Source of the DNA: Topomyia yanbarensis
Lineage: Eukaryota > Arthropoda > Insecta > Diptera > Culicidae
DNA: 64,000 nucleotides
Assembly: GCF_030247195.1 (NCBI RefSeq)
Contig: NC_080672.1
Coordinates: 4,898,001 to 4,962,000, forward strand
Direction: 5' to 3'
Positions 23,287 to 35,210 of this stretch are shown here, in pieces. The notes below the pieces were generated by a model. That model was not told where the DNA came from. It worked only from the letters and a program-made list of their open reading frames with translations, and searched no databases. Position 1 is the stretch's first letter, and every line of letters starts with the position of its first letter. Made by a program: the position numbers and the translations under genes.

Positions 23287-24899
23287 CAGGGTGTTTGGAT
23301 CATGAGTAAGAATCTCTCGAGGGGTGATTTACTGTCATATTTGGAGCAAAAAATCGTTCTACAAATACAATCAAATCTCAACCGTTACAGAGTTATTGAA
23401 CTTTTTGTGTAAAAAACTTGTTTATCTTAAAACACCTCTAATTCAAAAAGTATACCTCGTATTTTAAATCTTAGTGCCATTGGAAAGGTGAGAAATTTTT
23501 CTATTGAATAATGTTCTCATATCTTTCAGATAATTTGTTTTAATTACCTTTTAGTTGTAAAGTAGTTAAAAGTTAGTGTTTTTGATGAGGTTTTTGTTCA
23601 TTTTCTCAAAATAATGAATTATGATTATAGCAATAACTGTTATCCAAAAGTTGGGTTTGAGGACGATTCATAATTTGTTCTTCAACATAATATTCCTATC
23701 TCTTCTCGTTTCCTTGTAATTCGACTTCTAATCTTTTCCTGTAATTGACTTAAAAGTTCTTAAAAGACTCTAATTTAAAAAATATGCTTTATATCGCTAT
23801 TATCAGGGTTTCATTGGAAAGCTGAGAAAATTTCCTTTCGATGTATGCACAGATATCTTTTAGTTAAGTGTACTACATGACTTTTTACTAGTAAAATAAC
23901 TCAAAAGTTGCGTTTTTTGGCGATTTTTGTAATTATTCTAATTATTAATCAACTAAATTTATCGTCACTATTGTTCCCCTTAATATTCTTTACAACTTGT
24001 TATTTGACACTTTATTCCTATCGCTTTTCATTTCGCTTCAATTTAATAGTTAACACAGCGTGACCTCATCACAAATGTAGTGGATTCGAAATCGTTGTTT
24101 TTGCTTATGAAACGACAAGATAAAAATGATTTTGCTTCGAAACTAAAAGAGATAATTGAATGGAGTCAAAGGAAGAACTGTAGAACTTGCTGAGATGCAT
24201 TAATGCCATGATAATAATGGTGAAGTTTATTATTTACTATGTTATGAAAATAACGAAAATGCTAATAATAACACTAACTTTAAAATAATTAACTTCTAAA
24301 AGAATACTAAATTCACTTAACTGAAAGGTATTAATACATTTTTCTCTGCAAAATTTTCCTGGCTTTCGAATAAAATAAGAAAAGGTACAATAAGTGCCAT
24401 ACTTTTTCAATAAGAGCTAGTATTAGTGAATATGAGATAAAAATATCCAAGTTCAATAACCCAAACACATGAAAACAAGACAAGATAAGTGTATCATGCC
24501 AAAGAACAAATTATACAACTTTTCAAGACTAACAATTTGAATTATTAAAATAGTGATGTTAACTATTAAGAGTTTCGCGAAGTGAACGAAAAATCGATCA
24601 AAATTGTTAAATTTTAAATAAATAACTGTGAAAAGATTACTTAACCTCATTAGCTGAAACATTTGAGGACATTTTTCAGTGGAAAATTTTCTCACCTATC
24701 CAATGGATCTAAAAGATTTGAAATACAAAGTATATTTTTTGGGTTAGAGCTATTTTAAGACAAATAAGTTTTTAACACAAAAAGTTCAATAACTTAGTAA
24801 CGGTTGAGATTTCATGGTATGTGTAGAACGGTTTTTTTTCTCCAAATATGACAGTCAATCATCCCTCGAGAGGTTCTTAACCATGAACCAAACACCCTG
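23287..24899. mobile_element. Foldback element with CAGGGTGTTTGG ends and TA duplication
   Basis: TA-CAGGGTGTTTGGATCATGAG at the left and CATGAACCAAACACCCTG-TA at the right are inverted copies. The inverted match continues at least 230 bp inward (for example CAACCGTTACAGAGTTATTG against CAATAACTTAGTAACGGTTG). The left arm repeats itself: the CCATTGGAAAGGTGAGAAA block at about 23470 recurs as TCATTGGAAAGCTGAGAAAA at about 23810. There is no transposase. The TA duplication suggests Tc1/mariner-type mobilisation. Confidence 0.8.
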
Positions 24900-25220
24900 T
24901 ATAAGGAAAAGGCAAAGAAATGGAAAGAACAAAGGAGGAATGCAAAGAATAAAGGTATAGAAAAAAGGATATAAGGAATAAAAGACAGGGTAAACAAAAA
25001 TAAAAAGCAAAATAAGAAACAAGAAAAAGGCAAGATTACATACTGGAAATACGATAAAAAAGAAGAGCCAAAAGTGGCAAATTAGGTTATTTGCTAAAAT
25101 AATTTCTTTAAAACAAGTTGTTCTAATATTACATTAAAGTAATAACTGTTTTATTTGTAAGTGATTCTGCAAATGGATTGATTTAGATCAACAAAATACA
25201 CATGTTTATCCAATGTATGA
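24900..25220. repeat. Purine-rich dispersed repeat, copy 2
   Basis: It starts directly at the right end of the foldback and reproduces the 20.1-20.5 kb repeat in the same orientation, with GGCAAATTAGGTTATTTG, AACAAGTTGTTCTAATA and AATACACATGTTTAT in order. The foldback may have inserted inside an older copy of this repeat. Confidence 0.55.
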
Positions 25221-26019
25221 GTCTCTTAAACTTATAAAAAACTCTTTTAATACACCTAAAAGTGTGGTGAGACATTTCTTATAACTTATTTCATTCTCTA
25301 CGGATATTTCATCAATTAAAAATATTTAGAACATGATGTTTCGCGATATTTCTGATAACACATTCTACATGGGACAATGTAGTATGTAAAGCGAAAAATG
25401 GCTATAAAATATACGGACAAACGAATTATTGCTAATGCTTTGTTAATAAAATATCTATCAGGGAAAAATTTAATTTTCCTAAATGGACAATATATGTTGT
25501 CCTGGACCAAAAAATGCAAAAAATTGCATATATTTGAAATACATACTCTCCATAGAGTTTACTTAAATGTTCAACGCGACTTGGAATAGATTTCGATATC
25601 ACGCTACCTGTTAAGAGTCTGCAAACTTCAAATTTTCTTTCCATATTGACTTTTTCGGCAAATGACCTCACAGTGAGCAAAATATTTCGAATACCGCTGA
25701 ACCAATCAATCTGAAACTTTCCAGTAGTATCTTCGATGTGAAGCGCTATTGTTAATCCTAATGCCGAAAATCAAGTCAAAAAGCTCTCAAAACTCGTTAG
25801 AGGAAATCATCATCATTACTGTAACATTTATTTTTGCGAAACTCTTCGATGAGCTTCCTTCACTCACGCTAGTGCACTGGGCGTACGCTATTCTGAAAAT
25901 CTAGTGAAACCATCTTAAAGCACCAGCGGGTCTCATTCAGAGCCATTTGGGCAACTTCCGGAAGGCTAAATCAGGAAAGAATTCATAACTAATTCTCTTC
26001 CATGATTTTCAGTTCAGCG

Positions 26020-26265
26020 ATGGATTTTTTTTGTAATTTAAATTTTCAACGAAAATTTTGGTTTTTGTGGAAAATGACACAAATTTTTTTTCAGTGTATA
26101 TTTTTTTCGTGCAGAAGTATTCATTTACTGTAACTCTTTCTTAGATAGGTTTCATGTATAAAATACAGAAATCGAACTTTTTTTTTAACAGTAAGGCACG
26201 CAAAACCTTCTACGCCCTTTTGAAAAGTTGCACATTTTTCTTCTACTTTCGGAAAAACAAGTTGG
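26020..26265. repeat. Diverged partial copy of the 27.4-29.3 kb foldback arm
   Basis: TTTTCAGTGTATATTTTTTT, AAGTATTCATTTACTGTAACTC, GTATAAAATACAGAAATCGAAC and TACGCCCTTTTGAAAAGTTGC follow the same order as the right arm at 28990-29140. Confidence 0.65.
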
Positions 26266-26416
26266 TTTTTAACTGGAAAACTACCACCGATCAATTTTGG
26301 TGCTCAATTTGATATGGCATAACATAAAAAGGGTTATGTTCATAAAATTTTCGCAATTTTTTAAATTTATTTGAGACAAGTTTGTAAAAAACAGTATCGT
26401 TTTGCATGCTTACATT

Positions 26417-26500
26417 AAGCCTTGTTTATGATATGATGATGTTATTTATTATAGAGGATTTAACCCTAAGGGTCATTCTCCTCCGAGCAAGCCTTGTTTA
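26417..26500 (-). mobile_element. 60-bp 3' stub of an I-clade LINE with 12-bp target duplication
   Basis: AAGCCTTGTTTA occurs at 26417-26428 and again at 26489-26500. Between them, read on the minus strand, are GGAGAATGACCCTTAGGGTT, AAATCCTC, ATAATAAATAAC and a short ATC/ATCA tail. This parallels the last bases of the full-length element at 55.05 kb (GAATGGCCCTCGGAGTTAAA, ACCT, AACAATAAACAAC, CAA tail). It is an extremely 5'-truncated insertion of a related element. Confidence 0.7.
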
Positions 26501-26819
26501 CTGATTATCCATCGCTTTCACTAAACAACTGAGAGTCTCACCAAGATATCAGATGAAAGTTATTATTGAACAAAACCGTAAATATTAAATACTTGGGTCA
26601 TTAAGCAAAATGCTATGATGACTTTCAAGATCGGTAGTACACCTTTTATATTTTATTGTGTACATATAGCTAGATGCATAAATAAAAAATTATTTTATGG
26701 TATTGAATTAATAGCGTTGCGTTGCGTTGTGACGATGATTTTGGCAGATTGCATACTGACTTCATCATGTTTGACTGCTGATTATCTAATAAGAGTTGCT
26801 TAGGAAGTGGTAAGTAGGA

Positions 26820-27200
26820 ATCCAAACCAATCCGACCCATATTAAAACCTCAACAGCATCACTGCCGGCCGCCCCCATCTCCATCGTTCACGGGGAAGGA
26901 TAAAGGATAAGGTAGACGGAAAGTGTTTATGCTCTACCTACTTAACGGAAGGTAGACGATTCATCAGGCTCTTCTATAGGTGTCGGGGAGTTGGTATTTT
27001 GGAAGGGTATAAGGTCTAGGATTCGCTCCAAGCAAGCGATGCGACCTGTAAAGAATAATTTATTACGTAGTTGTTTAGTTAGTCTTCGAGTACATGATCA
27101 CTCGAAGAAAAAAATATCTTGTTTAGTTTTTGGTTCTTTTTAAACTCTGGGTAGCCGGCTACCGAGAGTATCCTATGTTTTCTAATCAAAAGCAATTTGA
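26820..27200. repeat. Dispersed repeat fragment with a palindromic AGCCGGCT core
   Basis: CTCTGGGTAGCCGGCTACCG at about 27146 corresponds to CTCTGGGCAGCCGGCTGCCG at about 42628 and, inverted, to CGACAGCCGGCTGCCCAGAG at about 51760. The preceding CGGAAGGTAGACGATTCATC block has no clear partner in the window. It is probably a fragment of a long terminal repeat or large MITE. Confidence 0.4.
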
Positions 27201-27359
27201 GCTCAACACAGCCGACCGTGGGAGTATTTCCTAGAAAAGTTAATCTTATCTGCGTAATGGGATTACTATTTATCCTTCTCAACGATATATTGAACAGATT
27301 GATAACTACCGAGAGATAACACGTTATAGAGACAAAGAGTTATGATAGCGCGAGATGTT

Positions 27360-29285
27360 ATAAATGAGGAATTCCACGAAGATCCGTCCGAAAATCTTTA
27401 AAATCGTGACCGACCATCTTAGATTCCGATGAAACTTTACAGATTTCACCGGCATGGAAGACTAAACATTTTCCACAGGTAATAAGATTATTTTGACTCA
27501 AGAGCAACTTTTCAAAAGGGCGTAAACGTTCCCACGTGTATGAATTTCATTTTTTTTTTGTTCGATTACTGTATTTTATACAGCAAAACTATCTGAGAAC
27601 GAGTTACAGGGAATGAATACTTCTGTCCGAAAAAAATATATACTGAAAAAAATGTTGTGTCATTTTTCAACAAAATAAATATTTCTGTTAAAAAATTAAA
27701 TTGCGAAAAAACCCATTTTTTAAATTTTTATATTTTGTCAACAAAAACCTAAAGAGAAAGGAAGCATTTTGAAGGTGATTGCATGATGGAGAAAAAATCG
27801 GCAAAAAAGTTTTTCTAACAATAACTTCAAACATGTTTTAACATTTCCTACTAATTGACATACAAAACTGTAATTTTATTACAGAATTTAATTATAAGCA
27901 TAATTTAAAATCAAAATGCATTTAACAAAAATCTTCCAAAATGTGATAGTTTTCGAGATATTTTGAATTTTGCTCCATAAAAAACAATTAATTCGTGTAA
28001 TTATGCTCTTTTTAAAAGTTATTCGCGTTACCCAATCATAAAATCTCATGTTTATCGTTTTAAAAACGTAAATGCAACTTTTTCAGTGTATTTGGATCAT
28101 GGAGAAGCTTTCAATAAAAAAGTTTTCCTAACAACAACTTTTGACATATTTTTATAATATATACTATTTGCAGTCAAAAATACAATTTTCTTTTTGAATA
28201 TGGTTCTATACGCCAATTTAAATCGAAATGCTCATAACAAAAATTTTCTGAAATGTAGTAGTTCTCGAGATATTTTAACTTTTGTTTTAACAATACAATT
28301 ATTTTGTTTTATTACGACCTTTTCATAAGTTATTCGCGTTTCTCCATCAACAATAATAGGTTTTCAAAGGCCCATAAACTTTCCTGCAACTTTTTCTTTG
28401 ACATCAAGGCGATATTGTAAATCTTTTGAAAGTTACATGAAAGCAACAAATTGTATTTTTGACTGCAAATAGTATGAATTATAAAAATATGTCAAAAGTT
28501 GTTGTTAAGAAAACTTTTTTATTGAAAGCTTCTCTATGCTCCAAATACACTAAAAAATTTGCTTTTACGTCTTTAAAACGATAAACATTAGATTTTTGAC
28601 ATTTTATGATGGGGTAACGCGAATAACTTTTGAAAAGAGCATAATTACAGGAATTAATTGTTTTTGATGGAGCAAAATTCCAAATATCTCGAAGACTACC
28701 GGATTTTGGAAGATTTTTGTTACATACATTTTGATTTTAAATGATTCTTAGAATTATATTCTGTGATAAAATTACAATTTTGTATGTCAATTATTATGAA
28801 ATTTTAAAACATGTATTAAGTTATTGTTAGAAAAACTTTTTTACCGATAAGTTCTCCATCATGCAATCACATTCAAAATGTTTCTTTTCTCTTTAGGTTT
28901 TCGTAGATAAAATAGAAAAATTTAAAAAATGGGTTTTTTCGCAATTTAAATTTTTAACATAATTTTTTGTTTTTTTGAAAAATGACACTCCATTTTTTTC
29001 AGTGTATATTTTTTTGGATAGAAGTATTTATACCCTGTAACTCGTTCTCAGATAGTTTTGCTGTATAAAATACAGTAATCGAACAAAAAAATTTTGAAAT
29101 TCATACGCGTAGAAACGTTTACGCCCTTTTGAAAAATTGCTCTTGTATCAAAATATTCCAATTGCCAGAGAATATCATGGAGATTCATACACCGAACACA
29201 CCTGCAAAGTTTCGTTCGAATCTACGATGGTCATATTTTGCGGTCGGCAGGTTTCTCATGGAATCCCTCAAATCAAGGATAATAT
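27360..29285. mobile_element. About 1.9-kb imperfect palindrome (foldback) with tandem units in each arm
   Basis: The strong part is 27495-28200 against 28440-29152: CAAGAGCAACTTTTCAAAAGG and CCTTTTGAAAAATTGCTCTTG, plus TACTGTATTTTATACAGCAA and TTGCTGTATAAAATACAGTA. Weaker inverse similarity extends outward to about 27360 and 29285. Inside each arm a block of about 305 bp recurs (ATGGAGAAAAAATCGG...AAGTTTTTCTAACAATAACTT near 27790, ATGGAGAAGCTTTC...AAGTTTTCCTAACAACAACTT near 28100). No coding content was found, and the target duplication is not resolved. Confidence 0.7.
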
Positions 29286-29790
29286 TTCAATATTTTACGC
29301 ATCGGATGAATTAATAGGGCCTTCAATTCAACCACGTGGAACCTTATTCCAGGCATAGGCGGCTCCAGCCGGCTGTCAAAGAGGGGGCAAACTTTTCTGA
29401 CGAAATAGTGTCATTCATTTACATTCACTTATTTTTCCGACCCAACACCTCATATAAATTCTGCATCCTTGAAGAACAGCGTGTACAGTAATGTACCCAT
29501 ATTGCTTCCTTGTGTGACCCTTAATTTGCTGAAAAAAACTGAGAAAGAACAAGGTACCATTTTTCAAACTGATACAGTGCATGGCAGTCAGTGGATGTCT
29601 ATTAAGTCGAATCATCCATCTAATTGGCATCCTTTGCATATAACTGATTTAGGCGAATTTCTCATTCCACGGAAAGCAGATTTCCGTAAAATTGAGAAAA
29701 TTTTATCTCATCCCTTAAGCTCCCCTTGATCGCAAATCAGTCCCATAAAGATAGCAAATCCCGTAGAAATCAGAACAAATATGCGATCAT
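29286..29790. other. Unassigned segment
   Basis: Short frames on both strands (73-86 codons), none with a recognisable motif. No terminal repeats were seen. Confidence 0.4.
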
Positions 29791-29929
29791 GGGCGGTAAG
29801 GTCACCTCGGCTTTCATATTGGAGCTAGTATTTTCAGGAAAACCACAGAAAACGAAATAAGAGACCAACTAGCACAAGTTCAAGTGCAAGTGGTGATTCA
29901 ACCACATTCAATAAAGGTCAGTTTGTTGA

Positions 29930-30115
29930 GAAGGGTCGTTTCTTAGACGTTGGCCAGTTGATTGAAAACCAAAATCTTAATGCAGCCTTTGAACGGCTTA
30001 ATACCTCGGGCTCAATCTTATTTAAAATGCCGAAAGGTTTTACACAAGGAAGTCACTTAGGATAATTGATTTTTTATGTATCCATTAAAAGTCTATGCCA
30101 TTATGGCGAAAAAAA
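29930..30115 (+). pseudogene. Jockey/CR1-type reverse transcriptase fragment
   Basis: In one plus frame the sequence reads LNAAFERLNTSG then MPKGFTQGSHLG, a stop, and LIFYVSIKSLC. This recalls motif A (..AF.R..) and motif B (VPQGSHLGPLLF...IN.LC) of LINE reverse transcriptases brought close together by deletion. It is decayed and short, so the clade is uncertain. Confidence 0.5.
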
Positions 30116-30164
30116 ATGGAACACTGAACTGTGCGGCGAATCCGTCTCCGAGAAGGCTACAAAT

Positions 30165-30520
30165 TAAACTGGTTAGAACCGGGGCCCGTTAGCTGTATGG
30201 CCAGGTGTTGATGAAATTTGATAGATGTGTCTTGATCGACGATGAAAAATATGCGAAATATAGAAGGCTACCGGTTTCTAGCAGATTAAAGTTTGTTTTC
30301 GAAACAAATGATTTGGCAAGGGAACTGTTCCTTTGGCAAGAAAATCAGCATCTTGATCCCATGATGGCCCAATTAGGTTATGGCTTAATCTAGCCAGCTG
30401 TCATAACAGTAAGGAGTTACTTCAATGGTCGACAATGGGGTCCAGTTGTGTGTAAGTGTGTTAATAATCCCAACACCCACTGGCTGGCAGCGCGGTTTTT
30501 AGAAAAAGATGTTTCCGTAT
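30165..30520 (+). pseudogene. IS630-Tc1-mariner-type transposase relic
   Basis: The frame starting at 30205 reads RCVLIDDEKYAKY, matching the first-aspartate block (C.I.DDETY.K) of a mosquito Tc1/mariner-group transposase. In a shifted frame the next block reads LNLASCHNSKELLQW (family: L.DLASCHYSK..L.W; the aspartate is now N). A further shift gives VCKCVNNPNTH (family: .PK.VNPPN.P). The intervening cut-down region and the shifts make it a dead copy. Related fragments are at 38332-38640, 48330-48575 and 54845-54955. Confidence 0.65.
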
Positions 30521-30818
30521 ATTTATTCATGCAAATATCTTAGTTCAAAGAATTTGGGTAGGTGTAAGCTCAATTGAATTTCGATGACCCATTTCGTATA
30601 CAGGATACACCGTGTTCCGAAGCCATCCTTCCATCAACCAGCCCCGTCTTAATATAATGTTTGCAACGAATGGATTTAAACATTATAAAAAGACTTTCTA
30701 TTTCCTACAGAAGGAAAGAAATTGTCACGTATTTATTGTATTTAGCTGATTTTCAGTTATAAATACGTTATTTTGGGTAGATTTTACCAGATTGTTTATT
30801 TTTTTCTTTTCTTACTTT

Positions 30819-31503
30819 TTACGAGTGGTCTCTAAGGTCATTAAATGATTTTGTTTCCTCAAACATTTGATTTAGAGTCATAACAATTGTTTTCCATGTT
30901 AAGAATAATTTTCCAGATTTAGTACGAGTGCAGAGCTCGTTTCTGAATGAAACAAAAATTAGTGGCCCTAGATGACTTCCTTGACGAACTCCGGTTGGCA
31001 TATCAAACATGCTAGAACGAGTTGAACCAATTCCGACGAAAGTACTACTAGAAAGATAGGATTGCAACCATCCAGTTAACCATGGAGAAAAACCTAGTCT
31101 CCGCAGTTTCAGAAAAGCAATGTTCGAGATCAGAAACTCATAAAAAGATATCAAAAATTGTATTCTGTTTTAATATTGTTTCCATGACTGAAATTGTACA
31201 ATGGTAATGGTCGATATATGCTTGGGACGGAGAAACAGCTGGGTTGTTGAATATCCCAGGAAAGTGTTCCGCAAACAGATCAACGGAGCTGGCCTCTCCA
31301 AGATAAATATTTACGGGAATACCACCAACACGTTTCCTCTTGTTCACAAACTTCCAGAATGTCAAAGAGTTGCTCCGAAGGCAGCTTCGAACATGACTAA
31401 TATACTTACCGAATGCCGTTACGTATTGAAGTTGAATTTGAACTTTTGTTGTCGTCGGTCTTGTGACGGAAGTATCGTTTGGGTTGTTTTCGATGAATGT
31501 TAA
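30819..31503 (-). pseudogene. Jockey/CR1-clade LINE ORF2 fragment with internal deletion
   Basis: Read on the minus strand, the first part gives FWKFVNKRKRVGGIP then LFAEHFPGIFN, the linker block just upstream of the reverse transcriptase domain. After an abrupt join near 31138 comes LKLRRLGFSPWLTGWLQSYL then MPTGVRQGSHLGPLIF (motif B). The segment carrying motif A is missing, and YADD is not recognisable downstream. It is oriented opposite to the transposase relic at 30.2 kb. Confidence 0.75.
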
Positions 31504-31805
31504 GTAGACGTCGAAGTTCGGGGTTCCACCACTACGTATACGGTATATTGTAAGCGTCCACTTTGAGTATACATGCTGGGGATAAATCTAGCCAAAACAG
31601 TGGAGGTAGTACTCGAAAGTTTATCACATTTATAGTTCAGACAATGTACCTTGCTTAAAACCGCAGGAACATATGTCTTGTCATACTAGTACTTTTCGAT
31701 CGAGTTTGTCCATTTGAATAAATCTGCCTATATTGCTAACATGCGCCCTTATGACGGCAATATAATATTGTGAACTTAGAAGAGTGTTTGAGTCCATGTT
31801 CATTA

Positions 31806-32669
31806 GAGTGGGACATGATTATATGAAAAAATAAAAATTTGCTCCGAGTAACTTTTTGGGTCCCTTTTAGCTCCCAGAACAACTCTGCAAATTTTTAGCT
31901 CGATCGGTGGAACTATATTTTTGCGACCATGGTTTAAAGTTTACATGGGATTTCGTATGGGGAACTCGTCTTTTGCGAAATAATTCTTCCAAGAGTCGCC
32001 CGTTACCACCTAAAAATATTCAGACGTCTGATTTTTATAAAAAAAATTAACAAAGAAGCAAAGTCTAGAAGCCTGCGAAACGATCTGATACTTGTAGAAA
32101 AAGTTATTAAGCAAAAACCGATTGATACCCTCAAGATTGATGAAAATTTCACTTTTCATAGCATCACTGCTGCTGACGGTTGAATTATATACAAAATTTT
32201 AAACTTGCTCTTATTATGTACAAAAAAAGCCTCAAAACTCTTGCGACGTGGATAAATGATTTGAACACATTAAGAGAAGATTAAAAAAAAATTGCGTATA
32301 ATTGGATAACCAACAGCAGTGCTGCTAGAAAACATAAATATTTTATCAATCGTCAGAGCATCAATCGTTTTCTGCTTAATAACTTTTTTTCGGAAGCGTC
32401 AAATCGTTCCGTGGTTTTCAAGACTTTGTTTCTTTGTTAAATTTCCTATAAAAATCACACAACGTTTTAATTTTAGGAAGCAATGGGCGACTCCTGGTGG
32501 AATTATTTTGTGAAAGTTTATTTTCCCATATAAAATCCCATGTAAACTTTAAACAGTGGGCGCAAAAATATAGTTTCAGGGATCGAGCTAAGAATTTGCA
32601 CAGTTGTTCTAGGACCCAAATGGGACCTGAAGAGTTGCTCTGAGCTGGATTCTATTTTTTGTCCCACCC
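31806..32669. mobile_element. 864-bp foldback with GAGTGGGACA ends and TA duplication
   Basis: TA-GAGTGGGACATGATT at 31804 and TTTTTTGTCCCACCC-TA ending at 32671 are inverted. The arms match inverted through most of the length (for example CATGGTTTAAAGTTTACATG and CATGTAAACTTTAAACAGTG; GCAGTGCTGCT in the centre-right against AGCATCACTGCTGC). No coding capacity. The 64-codon frame at 32319 is a by-product of the arm sequence. Confidence 0.8.
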
Positions 32670-32674
32670 TAATG

Positions 32675-33010
32675 GCCATGCCCCCGTGTAGGTCAATTTT
32701 GGGATGGGAAGGAATGTTAGTTCAACACTTGTGACTATTATGACCGCGGAATTCTCCGCCTCATCCACAAGTGTCGCTGGATAGGATTGGTGTTAGTACC
32801 TAGGGAAATTAATCATGATATATCTTAGTAGATATTGTGATTTAGCTAAGTACTCGCGCGCTTTGTCTTTTCATTTTAGATCAAAGTTTTCAGGTGTGCT
32901 ACCTTCAGTAGAAATATGAATGTCGTTCGAATAGGCATTTTAATAATTATTCTTCCGCGGGGCTTTACATAAAAGGATAAAGCCGCGTGGAATATAATAG
33001 AGGTATCTAT
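32675..33010 (-). repeat. Partial copy of the 51.6-52.5 kb repeat (its second half, inverted)
   Basis: The order CGCGGAATTCTCCGCC, CCACAAGTGTCGC, GATATATCTTAGTAGATATT, AGCTAAGTACTCGCGCGC, CTTTTCATTTTAGATCAAAG, TAATAATTATTCTTCCGCGG matches 52200-52500 read in reverse. It directly abuts the foldback end at 32671. Confidence 0.65.
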
Positions 33011-33494
33011 TCACCTATAGACAATATGATCTTAGCAATATGTAAGAAAGTCGCTCGCGATCAATTTCCAATAATTCGAAACGATCAATTTGAACTTCGA
33101 CCTGACGGCCATCGGGAGTATGGCTTCTCATTAACACTTCGATGATCTTTTTCATAGTTTGCAGTACAAAGTAAGCATACAACAAGTATAAAAGATATCC
33201 CAAATGAATGTGAAACTGTGAAACTGCGAAATATTAGCATCTCCACTCTTTCTATCAGACACGGTTTCCATAACTGGTTTAAATGCCAAAATCTTCTACT
33301 CTCGCGGTTTCAAAAAATCGACTTTTTTTTCTTTGTTTAATTTAAATCAATGTGTAGGGTGGATGTACCTATAGTCGCATACTTAAGGAAAACTTTTGCT
33401 AAAAATCGATGAATAGACCTATGGGCAATGTTATTACATTAAACGAAAGCTTTGAATCCCTACTTCATAGGAAAAATATAAAAATTGTTTAATA

Positions 33495-33610
33495 ACCAAT
33501 TAATAAGTTATCTCTAAACCCCATGTACGGGTTTGGGAATCGAACCCAGGCGTGGTATTGGTTACACTGCATATCGTTAGATTTGAACTTCCAGTCCAAG
33601 TTTCGTCACC
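33495..33610 (-). repeat. tRNA-derived SINE fragment
   Basis: On the minus strand, ACCACGCCTGGGTTCGATTC then CCAAACCCGTACATGGGG then TTTAGAGA follows the 43.1-kb SINE closely. It includes the RNA polymerase III B box (GGTTCGATTCC) but lacks a clear A box and the 3' tail. Confidence 0.65.
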
Positions 33611-33924
33611 ACATTTCAGTTATGTCCCAGGCATTACTCATCCATCTTTTTGCACATGCGAATAAAACATAAGTGCTTTTATGATCTGTTGCTGATCAAG
33701 GCTTTTAACAAATTCTTCGTGCTAGTTGTTAGAAGAGAAAAATGGTGACAGCATTGTTGCTCCACTTCAATTTATTTCTCCCGTACTTTCTGCTTCTTAT
33801 TCGTATTCTGGATGTTTAGAAGATGTCGACACATTCGTGTACATTGAACTCGGTCGGACCATATCTGATCTTCTTTCGGATCAAAGATGCTAATTATTCT
33901 AAACATTTCGAAAAAAACTGACGC

Positions 33925-34060
33925 AGTAGTATTCAGCCGTGGCAGCTGTCTTCGGATGATTACTGCGTCTACATATCCGCTCACAAAGTTGAGGTCGACG
34001 GTGTGTTCATTGATTTGGATTTGTCATGCGTAGTTTATTGAAGCATGTGGCATTTTCTTG
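33925..34060 (+). pseudogene. Jockey-clade gag (ORF1) fragment
   Basis: DYCVYISAHKVEVDGVF in the plus frame corresponds to the HKVEIDG block of Jockey/Juan-type gag proteins. The same block occurs at about 47190. It is followed by a stop and lacks the zinc knuckles. Confidence 0.6.
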
Positions 34061-34084
34061 AACCTAAAAACTATAAGTAGATAA

Positions 34085-34320
34085 TATTCCTAGTAAGGGA
34101 CATAACGTTTTTTGTGGGGGGTTATAAAAATGTGACATGTTGTGACACATGTGGGAGGGGGAGTAAGCTAGAAAATTACGTAACATGTTTTTACCGAAAA
34201 ATTTATTTTTTTTTGAAGAATTTAATACGTAATAAGGGGGAAAAAGAAATTTGTGACAATTTGTTACATGGGAAGAGGGGGGAGTCAATTTTTGGCAATT
34301 CTTGCGTTAAATAATGTATG
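34085..34320. repeat. G-run-rich MITE fragment
   Basis: Two G-rich halves, GTGGGAGGGGGAG (34150) and GGGAAGAGGGGGGAG (34270), each follow a GTGACA/GTTACATG block. This is the internal structure of widespread mosquito MITEs with G-run centres. Terminal inverted repeats could not be fixed. Confidence 0.4.
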
Positions 34321-34959
34321 CTCAAATTTCTCTCTTGAGGGGCTGCGAAATATCGAGGATGCTCTGATACAGAACCGAAGCAAACTGGTCTTGGTCTTAG
34401 AAATCTAACATCAAACAAGGAGTTTCAAACTCTTCTAATGTAATGTGACATTTCAACCTGAGATTCAACTTAGTGCAAGGTTAGTGGGACTAGATTTGTC
34501 ATCGGAATCTTTGTGCTATTGCAGAATGCCTCCCGGCACCGACCAGGCTTCAAGTCTCACTATATGGTCTGATTTATTTTACAACTTCCTCTCACTTATT
34601 TTATAAAACAGGTCAAGACTTCAGCGCCCTGTCATTCTCTTATGATACAGAACTCTTATCTTTTAGCAGTCTACTGTTCTAACTGGGGTACGAGCGTCCC
34701 TAATGGGGATCAGATAAACAACCCTGGTAGGATCTTTGGTTCAAATCATTGCTTGTCTAGCTGTGGAAACTGAATTGCACTTTGAGTGTCTTTCCAGATG
34801 TCTCAGCTTTAAGGTCTAGTCGTTTGGATCTACCGGTGCGAAAATTAAATTTTTGATCTATTTTTTAGATCTATATTTTTAGATCTGGTATAAAATAAAA
34901 CATGACTTTGGATCTAGCGGAGGAGATGCATTGATTAAAATTCAATTTTATATTTAATT

Positions 34960-35210
34960 GTGGATTTAATGCGATTTTTCCATTTGATTGAGTTTTGTTT
35001 TCTTTTTTCATGTTTTCTGTTTTTCCACTTCTTTTTTTTCTTTTCCAAAGTTGTTTCTTTTTTTTTGCTTTTATTTTTTTATTTGTCTTTGCTCCAAGTT
35101 ACAATTCTTTGTTATTCTTTCTTTATTTGTATTAGTGCTTTAGTATTATGTTTCGATCATCACCGTTCTTCCTTTTTATATTTTCTTTTTTCATGTTTTT
35201 TTTTCATTTA
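34960..35210. repeat. Pyrimidine-rich tract, probably an inverted copy of the purine-rich repeat
   Basis: The T/C-rich strand here mirrors the A/G-rich strand of 20.1-20.5 and 24.9-25.2 kb (AAAGAAAACAAAAC, AAATAAAAAAATAAAAGC when read in reverse). The 131-codon frame over it is dominated by F, L and S and is a low-complexity artefact. Confidence 0.4.
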
